64,000 nucleotides of DNA, taken from the NCBI GenBank assembly GCA_023460315.1, contig JAEWQO010000096.1, positions 24,086 to 88,085 of the forward strand, written 5' to 3'. The notes below the pieces were generated by a model. The model was not told the DNA's origin. It worked only from the letters and a program-made list of their open reading frames with translations, and did not search any database. Positions 1 through 8,667 of the stretch are shown here, one piece after another; position 1 is the first letter of the stretch; every line of letters starts with the position of its first letter. The stretch comes from Actinomycetes bacterium. Its GTDB lineage: Bacteria > Actinomycetota > Coriobacteriia > Coriobacteriales > Eggerthellaceae. A program made the position numbers and the translations under genes.

Positions 1-622
1 CGCGCCAGTCCTCGCTCATGCCCATAGAAAGTTCATCGAACGCATCCGCGCGAACGGGATCGAGGCCCGTTCGAATCTCTTCCTGCAAATGCGCCAATAC
101 TTCGAAGCACGAGCGCGCCACGGCCAGATCTCCCTGGGGGGCCATGGTCATGAGACCACGGACGCGGATATGGGAGAAGTCCGCGCACTGGCGCACCATC
201 GCCTGCACGTCATCCGGCGCAAGCCCGCTTTTGCTTTGCTCGCCCGACACATTCACCTCAAGCAGCACATCCTGAACCTTGCCCAGGGCCTCGGCCGCTG
301 CTTCAAACTTGGCAAGATGGCGCTCTTCGTACAGGGAATGCACCAGGGCGGCCGCTGCTGCGATCTCAGGAATCCGGCGCGACTGGATGTTGCCAATGAA
401 ATGCCATGTCTCCTGTGGGAACCGATCGGATTTTCCCGTCAGGCCCTCAGGGCGGTTCTCCCCGAAGTCATGAGCGCCCGCCGCCACGGCTTGCGCCACC
501 TCATCCATCCCCACCGTCTTGGAGACCGCGACGATCTTCACCTCGCGGGGATCGCGGCCTGCAGCATGACAGCAGGCCGCCACCTCGTCACAAACGTCAC
601 GATACCGCTGTGCTATGCCCAT
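1..622 (-). CDS. yggS: YggS/PLPBP-family pyridoxal phosphate homeostasis protein (3' end outside window)
   Basis: This is a pyridoxal-phosphate-binding TIM-barrel protein of the YggS/PROSC family. The family maintains vitamin B6 and amino-acid balance and has no known catalytic activity. The translation shows VAVSKT with the PLP lysine near residue 35, FGENR near residue 52, WHFIGNIQSR, and a late SMGMSEDW. Reading from the ATG at 622 gives 207 codons before the window edge, so about 20-25 C-terminal residues are missing compared with the usual length near 230. A clear ribosome-binding site (GGAAGGTGAGG) lies just upstream, at the very end of pgeF, which stops 5 bases earlier. It is the last visible gene of the minus-strand division cluster, its usual place in Gram-positive bacteria. 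The only odd feature is the truncation by the window. Confidence 0.93.
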   Translation of the reverse strand, partial: MGIAQRYRDVCDEVAACCHAAGRDPREVKIVAVSKTVGMDEVAQAVAAGAHDFGENRPEGLTGKSDRFPQETWHFIGNIQSRRIPEIAAAAALVHSLYEERHLAKFEAAAEALGKVQDVLLEVNVSGEQSKSGLAPDDVQAMVRQCADFSHIRVRGLMTMAPQGDLAVARSCFEVLAHLQEEIRTGLDPVRADAFDELSMGMSEDWR

Positions 623-627
623 AGTCC

Positions 628-1470
628 TCACCTTCCGAATCTGACGGCCAGCGCCCCTTGGCGCCCACACCTGCCGCCCGATGCTCGATAAGAGAAAAAA
701 TCCTCCGACTCACACGAGGTGCAGACGTTCGCCTCGGCGATGCGCTCACGCCGCAAGCCGGCCTCAACAAGATCATGCTCAACTGCAGCGGCAAGGTCGA
801 CGTGGCGTCCATCAGGAGCCACGTCGCACCCGAATCGCTCGATGAACCGCGCGCGCACTTCCTCGCCGGTCTCAAAGCATTCCCCGTGAATATGCGGTCC
901 AAGATAGGCGTTGTACGAGGCGGTCGCCGCCGCCCCCTCGCCGTCAAGCAGCGCCAGGCGGCGTGCAGCCTTGCCGGCAATGCCGCCAACGGCGCCTCGC
1001 CAGCCGGCGTGCGCCACGGCAAACCGTCCCGTCGGAGACACAATGACGACGGGAACGCAGTCGGCGAAGCACAGGAGGGCCGCCACGCGCGAGACCGCGA
1101 CGATCAGCCCGTCGGCCCCCGCCTCAGCTCGCGTGCGAGCCGAGGCGACGGAAGCGGGATCGGCGGCCCCAAGGTCAACGAGTACGTCGCCATGCACCTG
1201 GTTCGGAACGACAAGCGGCACATCCGCCGCGTCGATGGAATTGAGCAGTATCTGCCGGTTTTCTCGAACCTTGGCAAGATCGTCGCCAACATGGCTGCCG
1301 AGGTTGAGCGAATCGTAGGGAGGATCGCTCACTCCCCCCTCACGCCCCGAAAACACGATGCGCACCCCCACCGCCTCAAAGAGCGCCTCATCGGTGAATG
1401 CGGGAATGCGACGCGCGCCAAGAAGGCGCGCGTTCACGTCAGGTTCCGGCAATCCCTCGGTCGCAGCCAT
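628..1470 (-). CDS. pgeF: PgeF/YfiH-family polyphenol oxidase-like purine nucleoside phosphorylase
   Basis: This 280-residue protein belongs to the laccase-domain (DUF152, YfiH) family. Members act as zinc-dependent purine nucleoside phosphorylases or as peptidoglycan-editing factors that remove wrongly incorporated residues. The expected metal ligands are visible: His93 in NQVHG, Cys138 in FADCVP and His154 in VAHAGWRG. The family's CTSC and FFSYR elements lie near the C-terminus. The ATG at 1470 follows the ftsZ stop by 14 bases, and yggS begins 5 bases after its own stop, so the three genes are read together. The pairing with ftsZ and yggS is common in Gram-positive genomes. The family call is secure, but its in-cell role could be editing, nucleoside phosphorolysis or both. 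Confidence 0.9.
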   Translation of the reverse strand: MAATEGLPEPDVNARLLGARRIPAFTDEALFEAVGVRIVFSGREGGVSDPPYDSLNLGSHVGDDLAKVRENRQILLNSIDAADVPLVVPNQVHGDVLVDLGAADPASVASARTRAEAGADGLIVAVSRVAALLCFADCVPVVIVSPTGRFAVAHAGWRGAVGGIAGKAARRLALLDGEGAAATASYNAYLGPHIHGECFETGEEVRARFIERFGCDVAPDGRHVDLAAAVEHDLVEAGLRRERIAEANVCTSCESEDFFSYRASGGRCGRQGALAVRFGR

Positions 1471-1484
1471 GGGTGCGACTGCTC

Positions 1485-2612
1485 TCAGCGCTGGCGCTTC
1501 AGGAAATCCGGAATGTAGTCCTCATCCGCGAAGCGTCCAGAATTCGGCGTCGTGGAAAACGACACCGAGGGGCTGGGCTGCACATTCGATGCCGGTGACT
1601 CTGTCGAGGCAAACAGGTCCTTGCGGGCAGAGAAGTCCATGGAGGACTGCTGCGGTGCAGACACCTTGAAGCCGGTCGCGATGACCGTGATGCGAACCTG
1701 ATCGCCCATGCCGTCATCGACGATCTGTCCGTAGATGATGTTGGCGTTCTCGTCGGCGCATGCCTCGACCGTGCGGGCTGCCGCATCCACCTCGGTAAGC
1801 GTGAGATCGGGACCGCCGGCAATGGAGAACAGCACGCGCGAGGCGCCCGCAATGGAAGTCTCGAGCAAATTCGAGTTCGTCGCCTGCTGGGCCGCATCGA
1901 GAGCACGGTTCTCGCCCGAGGCGATGCCGATGCCCATCATGGCCGTGCCGGCGTCTTTCATGACCGTGCGGATGTCGGCAAAGTCCAGGTTGATGAGACC
2001 TGGAATGGTGATGAGATCCGTGACGCCCTGAATGCCCTGGCGCAGCGTGTCATCGGCTATGCGGAAGGCATCAAGCATGCTGGTCTTCTTGTCGACGATC
2101 TCCAACAGGCGGTCGTTCGGAATGACAATGAGGGTGTCAACCTTCTGCGAGAGCAAGTCAACGCCCTGCTCGGCTTGGTTGCGACGGGTACGCCCCTCGA
2201 ATGAGAACGGTTTGGTCACCACGCCGACCGTCAAAGCTCCGATCTCCTCGCGCGCGATCTCTGCGATGATCGGGGCCGCCCCCGTTCCGGTTCCGCCGCC
2301 TTCGCCCGCCGTGACGAACACCATGTCGGCCTCGGCGAGAGCCTCGCGGATCTCTGCACGGCTCTCTTCGGCCGCTTGGCATCCCACCTCGGGATTCGCC
2401 CCCGCACCCAGGCCACGCGTCAACTCTTCGCCAATGTGGATCGTCTTGTCGGCATCCGACATGAGCAAAGCCTGGCGATCGGTGTTGACGGCGATGAATT
2501 CGACGCCTTGCACACCCGCTTCGACCATGCGATTGACGGCGTTCGTGCCGCCACCTCCGACGCCGACGACCTTAATGACCGCCAGATGATCGGAACCTAT
2601 GTTGTTTGGCAT
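1485..2612 (-). CDS. ftsZ: Cell division protein FtsZ
   Basis: FtsZ is the tubulin-like GTPase that polymerises into the cytokinetic ring at mid-cell. The 375-residue product has the N-terminal GTP-binding start VVGVGGGGTNAVNRM, the tubulin signature GEGGGTGTGAAP at about residues 103-114, and the T7-type catalytic loop. After a short linker it ends in the conserved peptide DYIPDFLKRQR, which binds partner proteins. The ATG at 2612 has a GGAGG ribosome-binding site 8 bases upstream. It follows ftsQ across 137 bases that carry a good promoter of their own, so it is probably expressed both from the long cluster transcript and independently. No ftsA is present, as is normal in Actinobacteria. 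Confidence 0.98.
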   Translation of the reverse strand: MPNNIGSDHLAVIKVVGVGGGGTNAVNRMVEAGVQGVEFIAVNTDRQALLMSDADKTIHIGEELTRGLGAGANPEVGCQAAEESRAEIREALAEADMVFVTAGEGGGTGTGAAPIIAEIAREEIGALTVGVVTKPFSFEGRTRRNQAEQGVDLLSQKVDTLIVIPNDRLLEIVDKKTSMLDAFRIADDTLRQGIQGVTDLITIPGLINLDFADIRTVMKDAGTAMMGIGIASGENRALDAAQQATNSNLLETSIAGASRVLFSIAGGPDLTLTEVDAAARTVEACADENANIIYGQIVDDGMGDQVRITVIATGFKVSAPQQSSMDFSARKDLFASTESPASNVQPSPSVSFSTTPNSGRFADEDYIPDFLKRQR

Positions 2613-2683
2613 TGTATCCTCCGCACCTGCTGCGTTTCAGCATGCTGCATTTCCCGTATCGTGGGTACAGTTCACGTGGGGTT

Positions 2684-2711
2684 ATTGTACACGAAGCTTA
2701 TCCATTTGCAA
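2684..2711 (-). promoter_or_regulatory. Candidate sigma-70-type promoter for ftsZ
   Basis: In the ftsQ-ftsZ gap the minus strand reads TTGCAA (2706-2711), a 16-base spacer, then TACAAT (2684-2689). This matches the -35/-10 pattern well and would give a leader of about 65 bases before the ftsZ start. A separate ftsZ promoter is common in division clusters. No transcript evidence is available here. Confidence 0.55.
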
Positions 2712-2749
2712 ATTACGCTGCGGTAATGAAACTCATGTCCACAGATATC

Positions 2750-3814
2750 TTACAGCGACCTCCAAGTCGGACGGTCGACCGTTCTGACGTTGATGTAGTA
2801 GACACTGGGATGCTGTTCCATGATCTCGTTGCAGACTCGTTCCTTGTCACGGATGTCGCTGGCCGTGCCGAATACAATCTCAATGCCGTTCTGCAGCGTG
2901 AGCGTGGTCGACTCGGAGTCGGTGGCGGCAACCGTCTTGACTTGACCTGCCAGATCTGTGGTCAGGCCCGATACGATGGAAAGCGCGTTGTTGACGTTCG
3001 AATCGGCACAGTAGGTGCCGATCTCGGGCTCCGTGTCATAGGGGACATCGGTGATGTGCAGCGCGTTCTGGGCATCCTCATAAATCTGCTGACTCGTTCG
3101 TTTTCCCTGATCGGAATTCTGATCAGGGATAGGCATAAGCCACATGCCGTCAGATGCGATGGCCCAATCCTGCGACGTCTGATCGGTTGAGGAAGAGATG
3201 GACACGACGGCTTCGATGGACCGTTCCGTCACCGCCAGCTCCAACGTGTTGGGAAACACGCGATTCACCGACACGTCGGCGACCCAGGCATTCTTGAGCA
3301 GACGGTTCCTGATGCCCGACGCGTCCACGCGCAGAAGCGTCGTGCCGGCAGGCACCTCGGCCAAGGACGACATCTCTGCCGTCGTCAGATGCTCAACCCC
3401 CGTGACCGACACGCTCTCGATGGTGAACAGGCTGGAGTTATAGACGATGACGGCAGCTATCGCCAAAGCGCCGACCAACGAAAAAGCCACGACGACGCGA
3501 GCCACATGGCCCCGATACGCCTTCTGTGCCCGGGCACGGCGCTCCGCACGGTCGAGATCCCCCACGCGCACGGACGTGAGACGAGGGGCAGGTTGAGAAG
3601 AACGAACGTCCCTGCCGCCCGAAAGGCGACCGCCCGGTATGGCACGATAGGAGCTCGAAGGCCGAGCGGTGCCCCGGCGTTGTGGTGAAGGCGCGCGCGC
3701 CGCTCTGGTTTGCTGACGCGGCATGCCGGAACCAGAGCCGACGTTTCCGCGCGTGCGTCCCGAGGGCTTACGCGAACCCGAGGAAGCGGACTTCCGGTTG
3801 TAATTCGATGCCAT
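2750..3814 (-). CDS. ftsQ: Cell division protein FtsQ/DivIB
   Basis: FtsQ is a bitopic membrane protein that links the early and late divisome through FtsL and FtsB. The 354-residue product has a long Ser/Arg/Pro-rich cytoplasmic tail of about 100 residues, a single membrane helix near residues 105-126 (VVVAFSLVGALAIAAVIVY), then a POTRA domain beginning SLFTIESVSVTGVEHLT. The start at 3814 overlaps the end of murB by 47 bases and has an AAAGGTG ribosome-binding site. A later ATG at residue 31 lacks a good site. The cytoplasmic tail is much longer than in Proteobacteria. This agrees with the disordered, basic N-termini of other divisome proteins in this cluster (FtsI, FtsW tail). Confidence 0.9.
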   Translation of the reverse strand: MASNYNRKSASSGSRKPSGRTRGNVGSGSGMPRQQTRAARAPSPQRRGTARPSSSYRAIPGGRLSGGRDVRSSQPAPRLTSVRVGDLDRAERRARAQKAYRGHVARVVVAFSLVGALAIAAVIVYNSSLFTIESVSVTGVEHLTTAEMSSLAEVPAGTTLLRVDASGIRNRLLKNAWVADVSVNRVFPNTLELAVTERSIEAVVSISSSTDQTSQDWAIASDGMWLMPIPDQNSDQGKRTSQQIYEDAQNALHITDVPYDTEPEIGTYCADSNVNNALSIVSGLTTDLAGQVKTVAATDSESTTLTLQNGIEIVFGTASDIRDKERVCNEIMEQHPSVYYINVRTVDRPTWRSL

Positions 3815-4694
3815 ACGTCTCGTACACCTTTGTCTTGATGAGGTCGATCAGGTCCATCACGTCACGCGCCTTCGCATCGCCCGTGTTCACAATGAAGTTC
3901 GCATGCACATCCGACACCTGCGCACCGCCGATCGCATGCCCCTTCAGGCCGACGGCCTCGATCAGCGCTCCAGCCGACGCCCCCTCAGGATTTTTAAACA
4001 CGCTTCCGCACGAGGGACAGGTGAGGGGCTGCGACTTCTTGCGCCGCGTGTGGGATGCCTCCATCTTACCGCGAATGAAGAACGGGTCGGCCGGCTCTAC
4101 CGAAAGCTCGCATTCGAGCAGCACCTCGTCCGAAGCGAACGAGGAGGAGCGATAGCCCCATTCGACCTCGTCGCCCGTGCGGCGGACGAGGCCCTTGCCC
4201 AGCACCAGCGATGTCACCGAAGCGACGCGGGACCCGATCCACTCATCCCGCGATCCCGCGTTCATGCACAGCGCGCCGCCGATGGTGCCAGGAGTCCCGA
4301 CGGCAAACTCAAGCCCCGCGAGCGATCGGCGAAACGCCTCCTGCACCACGGAGGACAGGGGAACGCCGGCCCCCACGCAGAAGCGGCTGGTGGCCTCATC
4401 GAAACGACACGAGCGAAAGTCGCGGCCGAGCGTGATGGCCACGCCGGGGAACCCCTCGTCGGCCACGAGCAGGTTGCTGCCACGGCCGATGACGACCCAG
4501 GGGACATCCGTCTCTTCGCAGACATCGACGAGCCTTCCGAGCGCACCGATGGACGCGACCTGCACGAAGAAGCGCGCCGGACCTCCTATGCGGTACATGG
4601 TGTGCCGCGACAGGGGCTCTGCCGGATAGACATCACCGTCAAAGCGGTCATCGACAAGCAGCGCCTCCAGTGCCGATGTGTGGCGTGCCGTCAT
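3768..4694 (-). CDS. murB: UDP-N-acetylenolpyruvoylglucosamine reductase MurB
   Basis: MurB is the FAD flavoprotein that reduces UDP-GlcNAc-enolpyruvate to UDP-MurNAc with NADPH in cytosolic peptidoglycan precursor synthesis. The 308 residues show the FAD-binding segments IGRGSNLLV and GTPGTIGGALCMNAGS. The YRSSSF segment follows, and then SCGSVFKNP with the catalytic serine and the HANFIVN stretch. The ATG at 4694 overlaps the murC stop codon (ATGA arrangement), which signals translational coupling. Placement between murC and ftsQ matches the Gram-positive cluster order. Length and motifs are normal. Confidence 0.96.
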   Translation of the reverse strand: MTARHTSALEALLVDDRFDGDVYPAEPLSRHTMYRIGGPARFFVQVASIGALGRLVDVCEETDVPWVVIGRGSNLLVADEGFPGVAITLGRDFRSCRFDEATSRFCVGAGVPLSSVVQEAFRRSLAGLEFAVGTPGTIGGALCMNAGSRDEWIGSRVASVTSLVLGKGLVRRTGDEVEWGYRSSSFASDEVLLECELSVEPADPFFIRGKMEASHTRRKKSQPLTCPSCGSVFKNPEGASAGALIEAVGLKGHAIGGAQVSDVHANFIVNTGDAKARDVMDLIDLIKTKVYETYGIELQPEVRFLGFA

Positions 4695-6112
4695 GGACGC
4701 ACCGGCCGCGCATCGCCAGCTGACAGCGCGTCGACCAGCTGAGGCCCGATGGCCGTCACGTCACCGGCGCCCATGGTGAGGACCAGATCGCCCGCCGCAA
4801 CCTTCGACACCAGGTAAGGAACGACCTCGGTGCGGCGAGGAACATAGGCCGCCTGCGGATGCCCGGCATGATCCAACACCACATTCAGGAACGTCTTCCC
4901 GCTCACGCCGGGCACGGGAGCCTCGCCCGCCGGATACACGTCCATGAACGTGACGGTGTCGGCGCCGTCGAACGCGCGGCCGAATTCATCGTGGAGCACG
5001 TCGGTGAAGAGCGGCGCACGGGAATAGCGATGTGGCTGGAACAGCACATGCACATGACGATATCCCAGTTTCGACGCCGCCTCGATGGTGGCCGCTATCT
5101 CCGTGGGATGGTGCGCATAGTCGTCGACAACCGTCACGCCAGACACCTCTCCCACAAGGTCAAACCTTCGGCGCACGCCCGCAAACGACGACAGCGCGTC
5201 AGAAGCGGCCTGCGCGTCATAGCCCAACGCGTCAACAAGGCCGATGACGCCCGCCGCGTTCAGCACGTTGTGGCGGCCGGGACTCTGTCGAACATGGCCG
5301 ACCACCGAGCGGCCCCCGGGAAGGCTCAAGGTGAAATCGCTGCCGATGCCGCGCGGCTCATAGTCTTCCACACCGATGTCGAACCCAGCTCCGAACCCAT
5401 AGGTAAGCACGCGGCGGCCGGTCGCGCGGGCGATGGTGACCAGCATGTCGTCCTCGCCACAGACAACGGCCAAGCCATGCCCCTCAGGCACCGACCCGAT
5501 GAATGCACCAAACTTCTCGTATATTTCGTCGAGGTCGCGATAATGGTCCAAATGGTCCGCTTCGATATTGGTGATCAACACGGCCTGGGGAGAAAGGCAT
5601 ATGAACGACTTGTCGCTCTCGTCCGCCTCCACCACATAGTGTCGGCCATGCCCCGAATGCGCGTTGGTGCCATAGGCGCGGACGATGCCGCCGATGAGAA
5701 ACGTCGGGTCGTCGCCGAGCGCGTCAAGGACGCTGGCGAGCATGGACGAGGTCGTGGTCTTGCCATGGGTCCCCGCGACGGCCAGCGTTTCCAGACCCTC
5801 CCCCAGCGCCGCCAGCATCTTCGCCCGATGCCAGATGGCAAGTCCGCGCGTCCGGGCAGCCATGAGCTCGGGATTGTTTTCCAGGATGGCCGTGGACACC
5901 ACGACGGTCGGGTTCCCCGCGGGAATGTTGGCGGGATCGTGACCGATGTGCACCTCGATGCCAGCCGCCTTGAGCTGCTTGGTGTAGCGGCTCTCCTTCA
6001 AATCGGAACCTGTCACTTGCATCCCCTGGTCAAACGCCACGCGGGCAATGCCGCTCATGCCGACGCCGCCAATGCCGATGAAGTGAATCGCCTGTATGTT
6101 CGTATTGTCCAT
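4691..6112 (-). CDS. murC: UDP-N-acetylmuramate-L-alanine ligase MurC
   Basis: MurC adds L-alanine to UDP-MurNAc with ATP hydrolysis, the first step of stem-peptide assembly. The product begins MDNTNIQAIHFIGIGGVGM with the Rossmann-like substrate-binding domain. The Mur-ligase P-loop GTHGKTTTSSML follows near residue 110, then the YAHHPTE region of the C-terminal domain. I place the start at 6112 (473 residues) because the family begins right at this motif and GGGAAG lies 5 bases upstream. The reading frame stays open to an ATG at 6202, but the extra 30 residues look unrelated. The stop overlaps the murB start by 4 bases. MurG ends about 105 bases upstream. Confidence 0.95.
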   Translation of the reverse strand: MDNTNIQAIHFIGIGGVGMSGIARVAFDQGMQVTGSDLKESRYTKQLKAAGIEVHIGHDPANIPAGNPTVVVSTAILENNPELMAARTRGLAIWHRAKMLAALGEGLETLAVAGTHGKTTTSSMLASVLDALGDDPTFLIGGIVRAYGTNAHSGHGRHYVVEADESDKSFICLSPQAVLITNIEADHLDHYRDLDEIYEKFGAFIGSVPEGHGLAVVCGEDDMLVTIARATGRRVLTYGFGAGFDIGVEDYEPRGIGSDFTLSLPGGRSVVGHVRQSPGRHNVLNAAGVIGLVDALGYDAQAASDALSSFAGVRRRFDLVGEVSGVTVVDDYAHHPTEIAATIEAASKLGYRHVHVLFQPHRYSRAPLFTDVLHDEFGRAFDGADTVTFMDVYPAGEAPVPGVSGKTFLNVVLDHAGHPQAAYVPRRTEVVPYLVSKVAAGDLVLTMGAGDVTAIGPQLVDALSAGDARPVRP

Positions 6113-6218
6113 GTTCTTCCCTGTACCAACGTCTGTGCGACCTGTGGCGCGTGCCGCCGTTGCCCGGCGCACGACACCGTCTCGAAACCCTTTGTCTACC
6201 ATGGTAGCCTGTCAGCCG

Positions 6219-7313
6219 CTACCGAGCCGCCGCCATCACAACATCTGCCAATTTGGCCGCCGCGTCGCCGGTGGCCTGAAGGAGCGCCGCCTCATGCATG
6301 CGCTCTCGCATTCCGGCATCCTCCACCAGAGAGACGACGAGACGGGAAAACTCTGGGGAGTCGAGCGCGGCGTCCGCAATCATGGAAGCCGCACCCGCCT
6401 CGACGCAGGCACGGGCATTCGTCGTCTGGTGGTCCGCCGTGGCGTAGGGGAACGGCACGAGCAGAGCAGGCACGGCCAACGCCGATATCTCGGCGAGCGA
6501 AGTGGCGCCCGCACGTGAGATGACCACGTCAGCGGCGGCCATCGCCTCGCCCATGTGGTTGGTGTAACCGAGGAGCTTCCACCGTCTCTCCTCTTCGGGC
6601 GAAAGGGAGAGGAGGTCTGCCGTGGCATCAAGCTCCTTGGGGCCCGCCACGTGCAGGATGTGAAGATCGTCATGCGCCAGCAAGACGTCCTTGAGTCCGG
6701 CGATAGCCTCATTGAGATGCCGGGCGCCCAAACTTCCTCCCGTCACCAACAGCATGAGCGCGTCCTCGGGAACGCCGAAACGGGCACGGCCGCCGGCTCT
6801 TGTCGCCGAAAAGATCGATGCCCTGACAGGGTTTCCCGTGACGGTCACCCGGCTCTTGTCGGCAAGCTGCTCCGCGGCTTGCCGGTAGGTCAGGCACACG
6901 GCGGCAGCTTTCTTTGCCAGCTGCCGGTTCGCCAAACCCATGACCGAGTTCTGCTCGTGGACGACCAAGGGTATCCCCTTGCTCTCGGCTGCGCGTCCCA
7001 CCGGAACGGACACATATCCCCCGAAGCCGACCACCACGTCCGGCTTGATATCGTCGAACCACTTCTTTGCCTTGCCCGTGCTTGCACCCATGAGACGCAG
7101 CGCTCTCACGATCGATGCCGGATGGTTGCGGTTGAACCCGGCCGCTTCGAATGGCATGAAGGGGATGTCCGCCTCTTTCACCAGCCGCGCCTCGACGCCG
7201 GTCGGCGTGCCGGCAAAGCGGACCTCGCAACCGCGGTCCTGCAGTACTTCCGCAAGGGCGAGGGCTGGATTGATGTGTCCGGCAGTCCCTCCACCGGAAA
7301 GGACGACAAGCAT
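6219..7313 (-). CDS. murG: Lipid II synthase MurG
   Basis: MurG is the GT-B glycosyltransferase that transfers GlcNAc from UDP-GlcNAc to lipid I on the inner membrane face, making lipid II. The product starts MLVVLSGGGTAGHINPALAL, which holds the glycine-rich lipid-acceptor loop. The HEQNSVMGLANR segment follows, then GGSLGARHLNE in the donor domain, and RAGATSLAEISAL near the C-terminus. The start at 7313 is chosen because AGGAGG lies 7 bases upstream and the frame extension to 7532 reads through the end of ftsW. The predicted length is 364 residues, normal for the family. It lies 4 bases downstream of ftsW. Confidence 0.96.
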   Translation of the reverse strand: MLVVLSGGGTAGHINPALALAEVLQDRGCEVRFAGTPTGVEARLVKEADIPFMPFEAAGFNRNHPASIVRALRLMGASTGKAKKWFDDIKPDVVVGFGGYVSVPVGRAAESKGIPLVVHEQNSVMGLANRQLAKKAAAVCLTYRQAAEQLADKSRVTVTGNPVRASIFSATRAGGRARFGVPEDALMLLVTGGSLGARHLNEAIAGLKDVLLAHDDLHILHVAGPKELDATADLLSLSPEEERRWKLLGYTNHMGEAMAAADVVISRAGATSLAEISALAVPALLVPFPYATADHQTTNARACVEAGAASMIADAALDSPEFSRLVVSLVEDAGMRERMHEAALLQATGDAAAKLADVVMAAAR

Positions 7314-7317
7314 GACG

Positions 7318-8658
7318 CTACCTCCTGCCTTGGCGTGACGAATCGCGCGGGGCGCCCCGGCGTGCGGGACGCGGGCCTTCCGCAGCCGGCCGAGACGAGC
7401 TGATGCGAGAACGCCCCGTTCGCGACGATGCCCGCCGATCCTCCGAACGGTCGTTCTGAGAACGCGGGGCTTCGGCGCGCACGACGCGGAGATCGGCCCG
7501 GCGACGGTCGTAAATGGTCGGCGACCCGGCACCGTTCGAAACCGACAGCACCAAGCCCACCATGATGAAGGTGGCTATGAGCGACGATCCGCCCGACGAG
7601 ACGAACGGAAGGGGCTTTCCCGTTGTCGGCAGCACGCCGATGACGCAGCCGATGTTGAGAAAGGCCTGAAACACGATCATGATGGTGCATCCCCCGGCCA
7701 TCATGGCGCCAAAGCCGTCAGGGGCCGAGCGCGCGATGCGCATGCCTGCGTACAGGATGAGCATGAACAGGGCGACGATGAACAGCGCCCCTACCAGCCC
7801 CAGCTCCTCACCGATGATGGCGAAGATGAAGTCCGTCTCAGCCTCGGGAAGATAGAGGAACTTTTCGCGAGAGTTCCCCAGGCCAACGCCAAACAGACCT
7901 CCTTCAGAGAAGGCGTAATAGGAGTGGATGATCTGATAGCCCTTGCCATAGCCGTTCTCCCCATCGTTCCAGGGGTCGAGATACACGAAACGGTCCGATC
8001 GATAGCCGGTGAGCACCGTCGCCAGCACTGCGAACACGGCGCCGACGGCCAGCGTGATCAAAATGACGCGCATCGGCACCTCGCCCAGCCACATGACAGC
8101 CAGTATGCCGACGAAGCAGATAAGGGTGGTGCCCAGGTCGGACTGCGTCTTGTACAGGAAGAGAATCGGAACCAGAATAAGAAGTCCCACCTGCACAAAC
8201 AGGTCACGGACCGAAAGCGATCCAGAACGGAAATTATTCAGGATGCGCGCAGCCATGAGGACGAACGCGATCTTGGCGAACTCGGAGGGTTGCAAGCCGA
8301 TCGGACCGAGCTGCAGCCAGCGCTGAGCTCCGAGGGCAGCGGTTCCGACAGCGGCAGTGAGGGCAAGCAGCACGATGGCCAGACCCCAAATGATCCAGAT
8401 GGCCGGCCCCTCCCAAAAGGAATAGGGCAGCACCTTCCACAGGACGAGAGCGCACACGACGCCGATGGCGGCAAACTTGACCTGGTCTGTCAGATAGCTG
8501 AGAGGATTCTCCCCTTCGGACAGAGCCGAAACCGACGAGGCGGAATAGATCATCACGAACCCGATGAGCGTCAGCGTGAGCACGCACAAGAGCAGGATGA
8601 GCCGGGGGCCCATGATGGCAGCGGGCACGTCCCGCTTGTCTCGTTTCAGCCGTGTCAT
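7318..8658 (-). CDS. ftsW: Peptidoglycan glycosyltransferase FtsW (SEDS family)
   Basis: FtsW polymerises lipid II into septal glycan strands together with its class B penicillin-binding partner FtsI. The 446-residue product carries about ten membrane segments from residue 18 onward. It has the SEDS-family segments QSDLGTTLI and GFGLGNSREKFLYLPEAETDF-like text split around residues 240-260, and PFVSSGGSSLI near residue 345. The last 80 residues are a Ser/Arg-rich cytoplasmic tail. The ATG at 8658 follows the murD stop by 9 bases. FtsW rather than RodA is chosen from the cluster position next to murD, murG and ftsI. Confidence 0.94.
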   Translation of the reverse strand: MTRLKRDKRDVPAAIMGPRLILLLCVLTLTLIGFVMIYSASSVSALSEGENPLSYLTDQVKFAAIGVVCALVLWKVLPYSFWEGPAIWIIWGLAIVLLALTAAVGTAALGAQRWLQLGPIGLQPSEFAKIAFVLMAARILNNFRSGSLSVRDLFVQVGLLILVPILFLYKTQSDLGTTLICFVGILAVMWLGEVPMRVILITLAVGAVFAVLATVLTGYRSDRFVYLDPWNDGENGYGKGYQIIHSYYAFSEGGLFGVGLGNSREKFLYLPEAETDFIFAIIGEELGLVGALFIVALFMLILYAGMRIARSAPDGFGAMMAGGCTIMIVFQAFLNIGCVIGVLPTTGKPLPFVSSGGSSLIATFIMVGLVLSVSNGAGSPTIYDRRRADLRVVRAEAPRSQNDRSEDRRASSRTGRSRISSSRPAAEGPRPARRGAPRDSSRQGRR

Positions 8659-8667
8659 GATGGCCTT

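Noticed and set aside
4859..6523. 554-codon plus-strand open frame
   Set aside because: It lies opposite murC and murG, which have complete catalytic motifs; the frame is a GC-rich shadow without family features.
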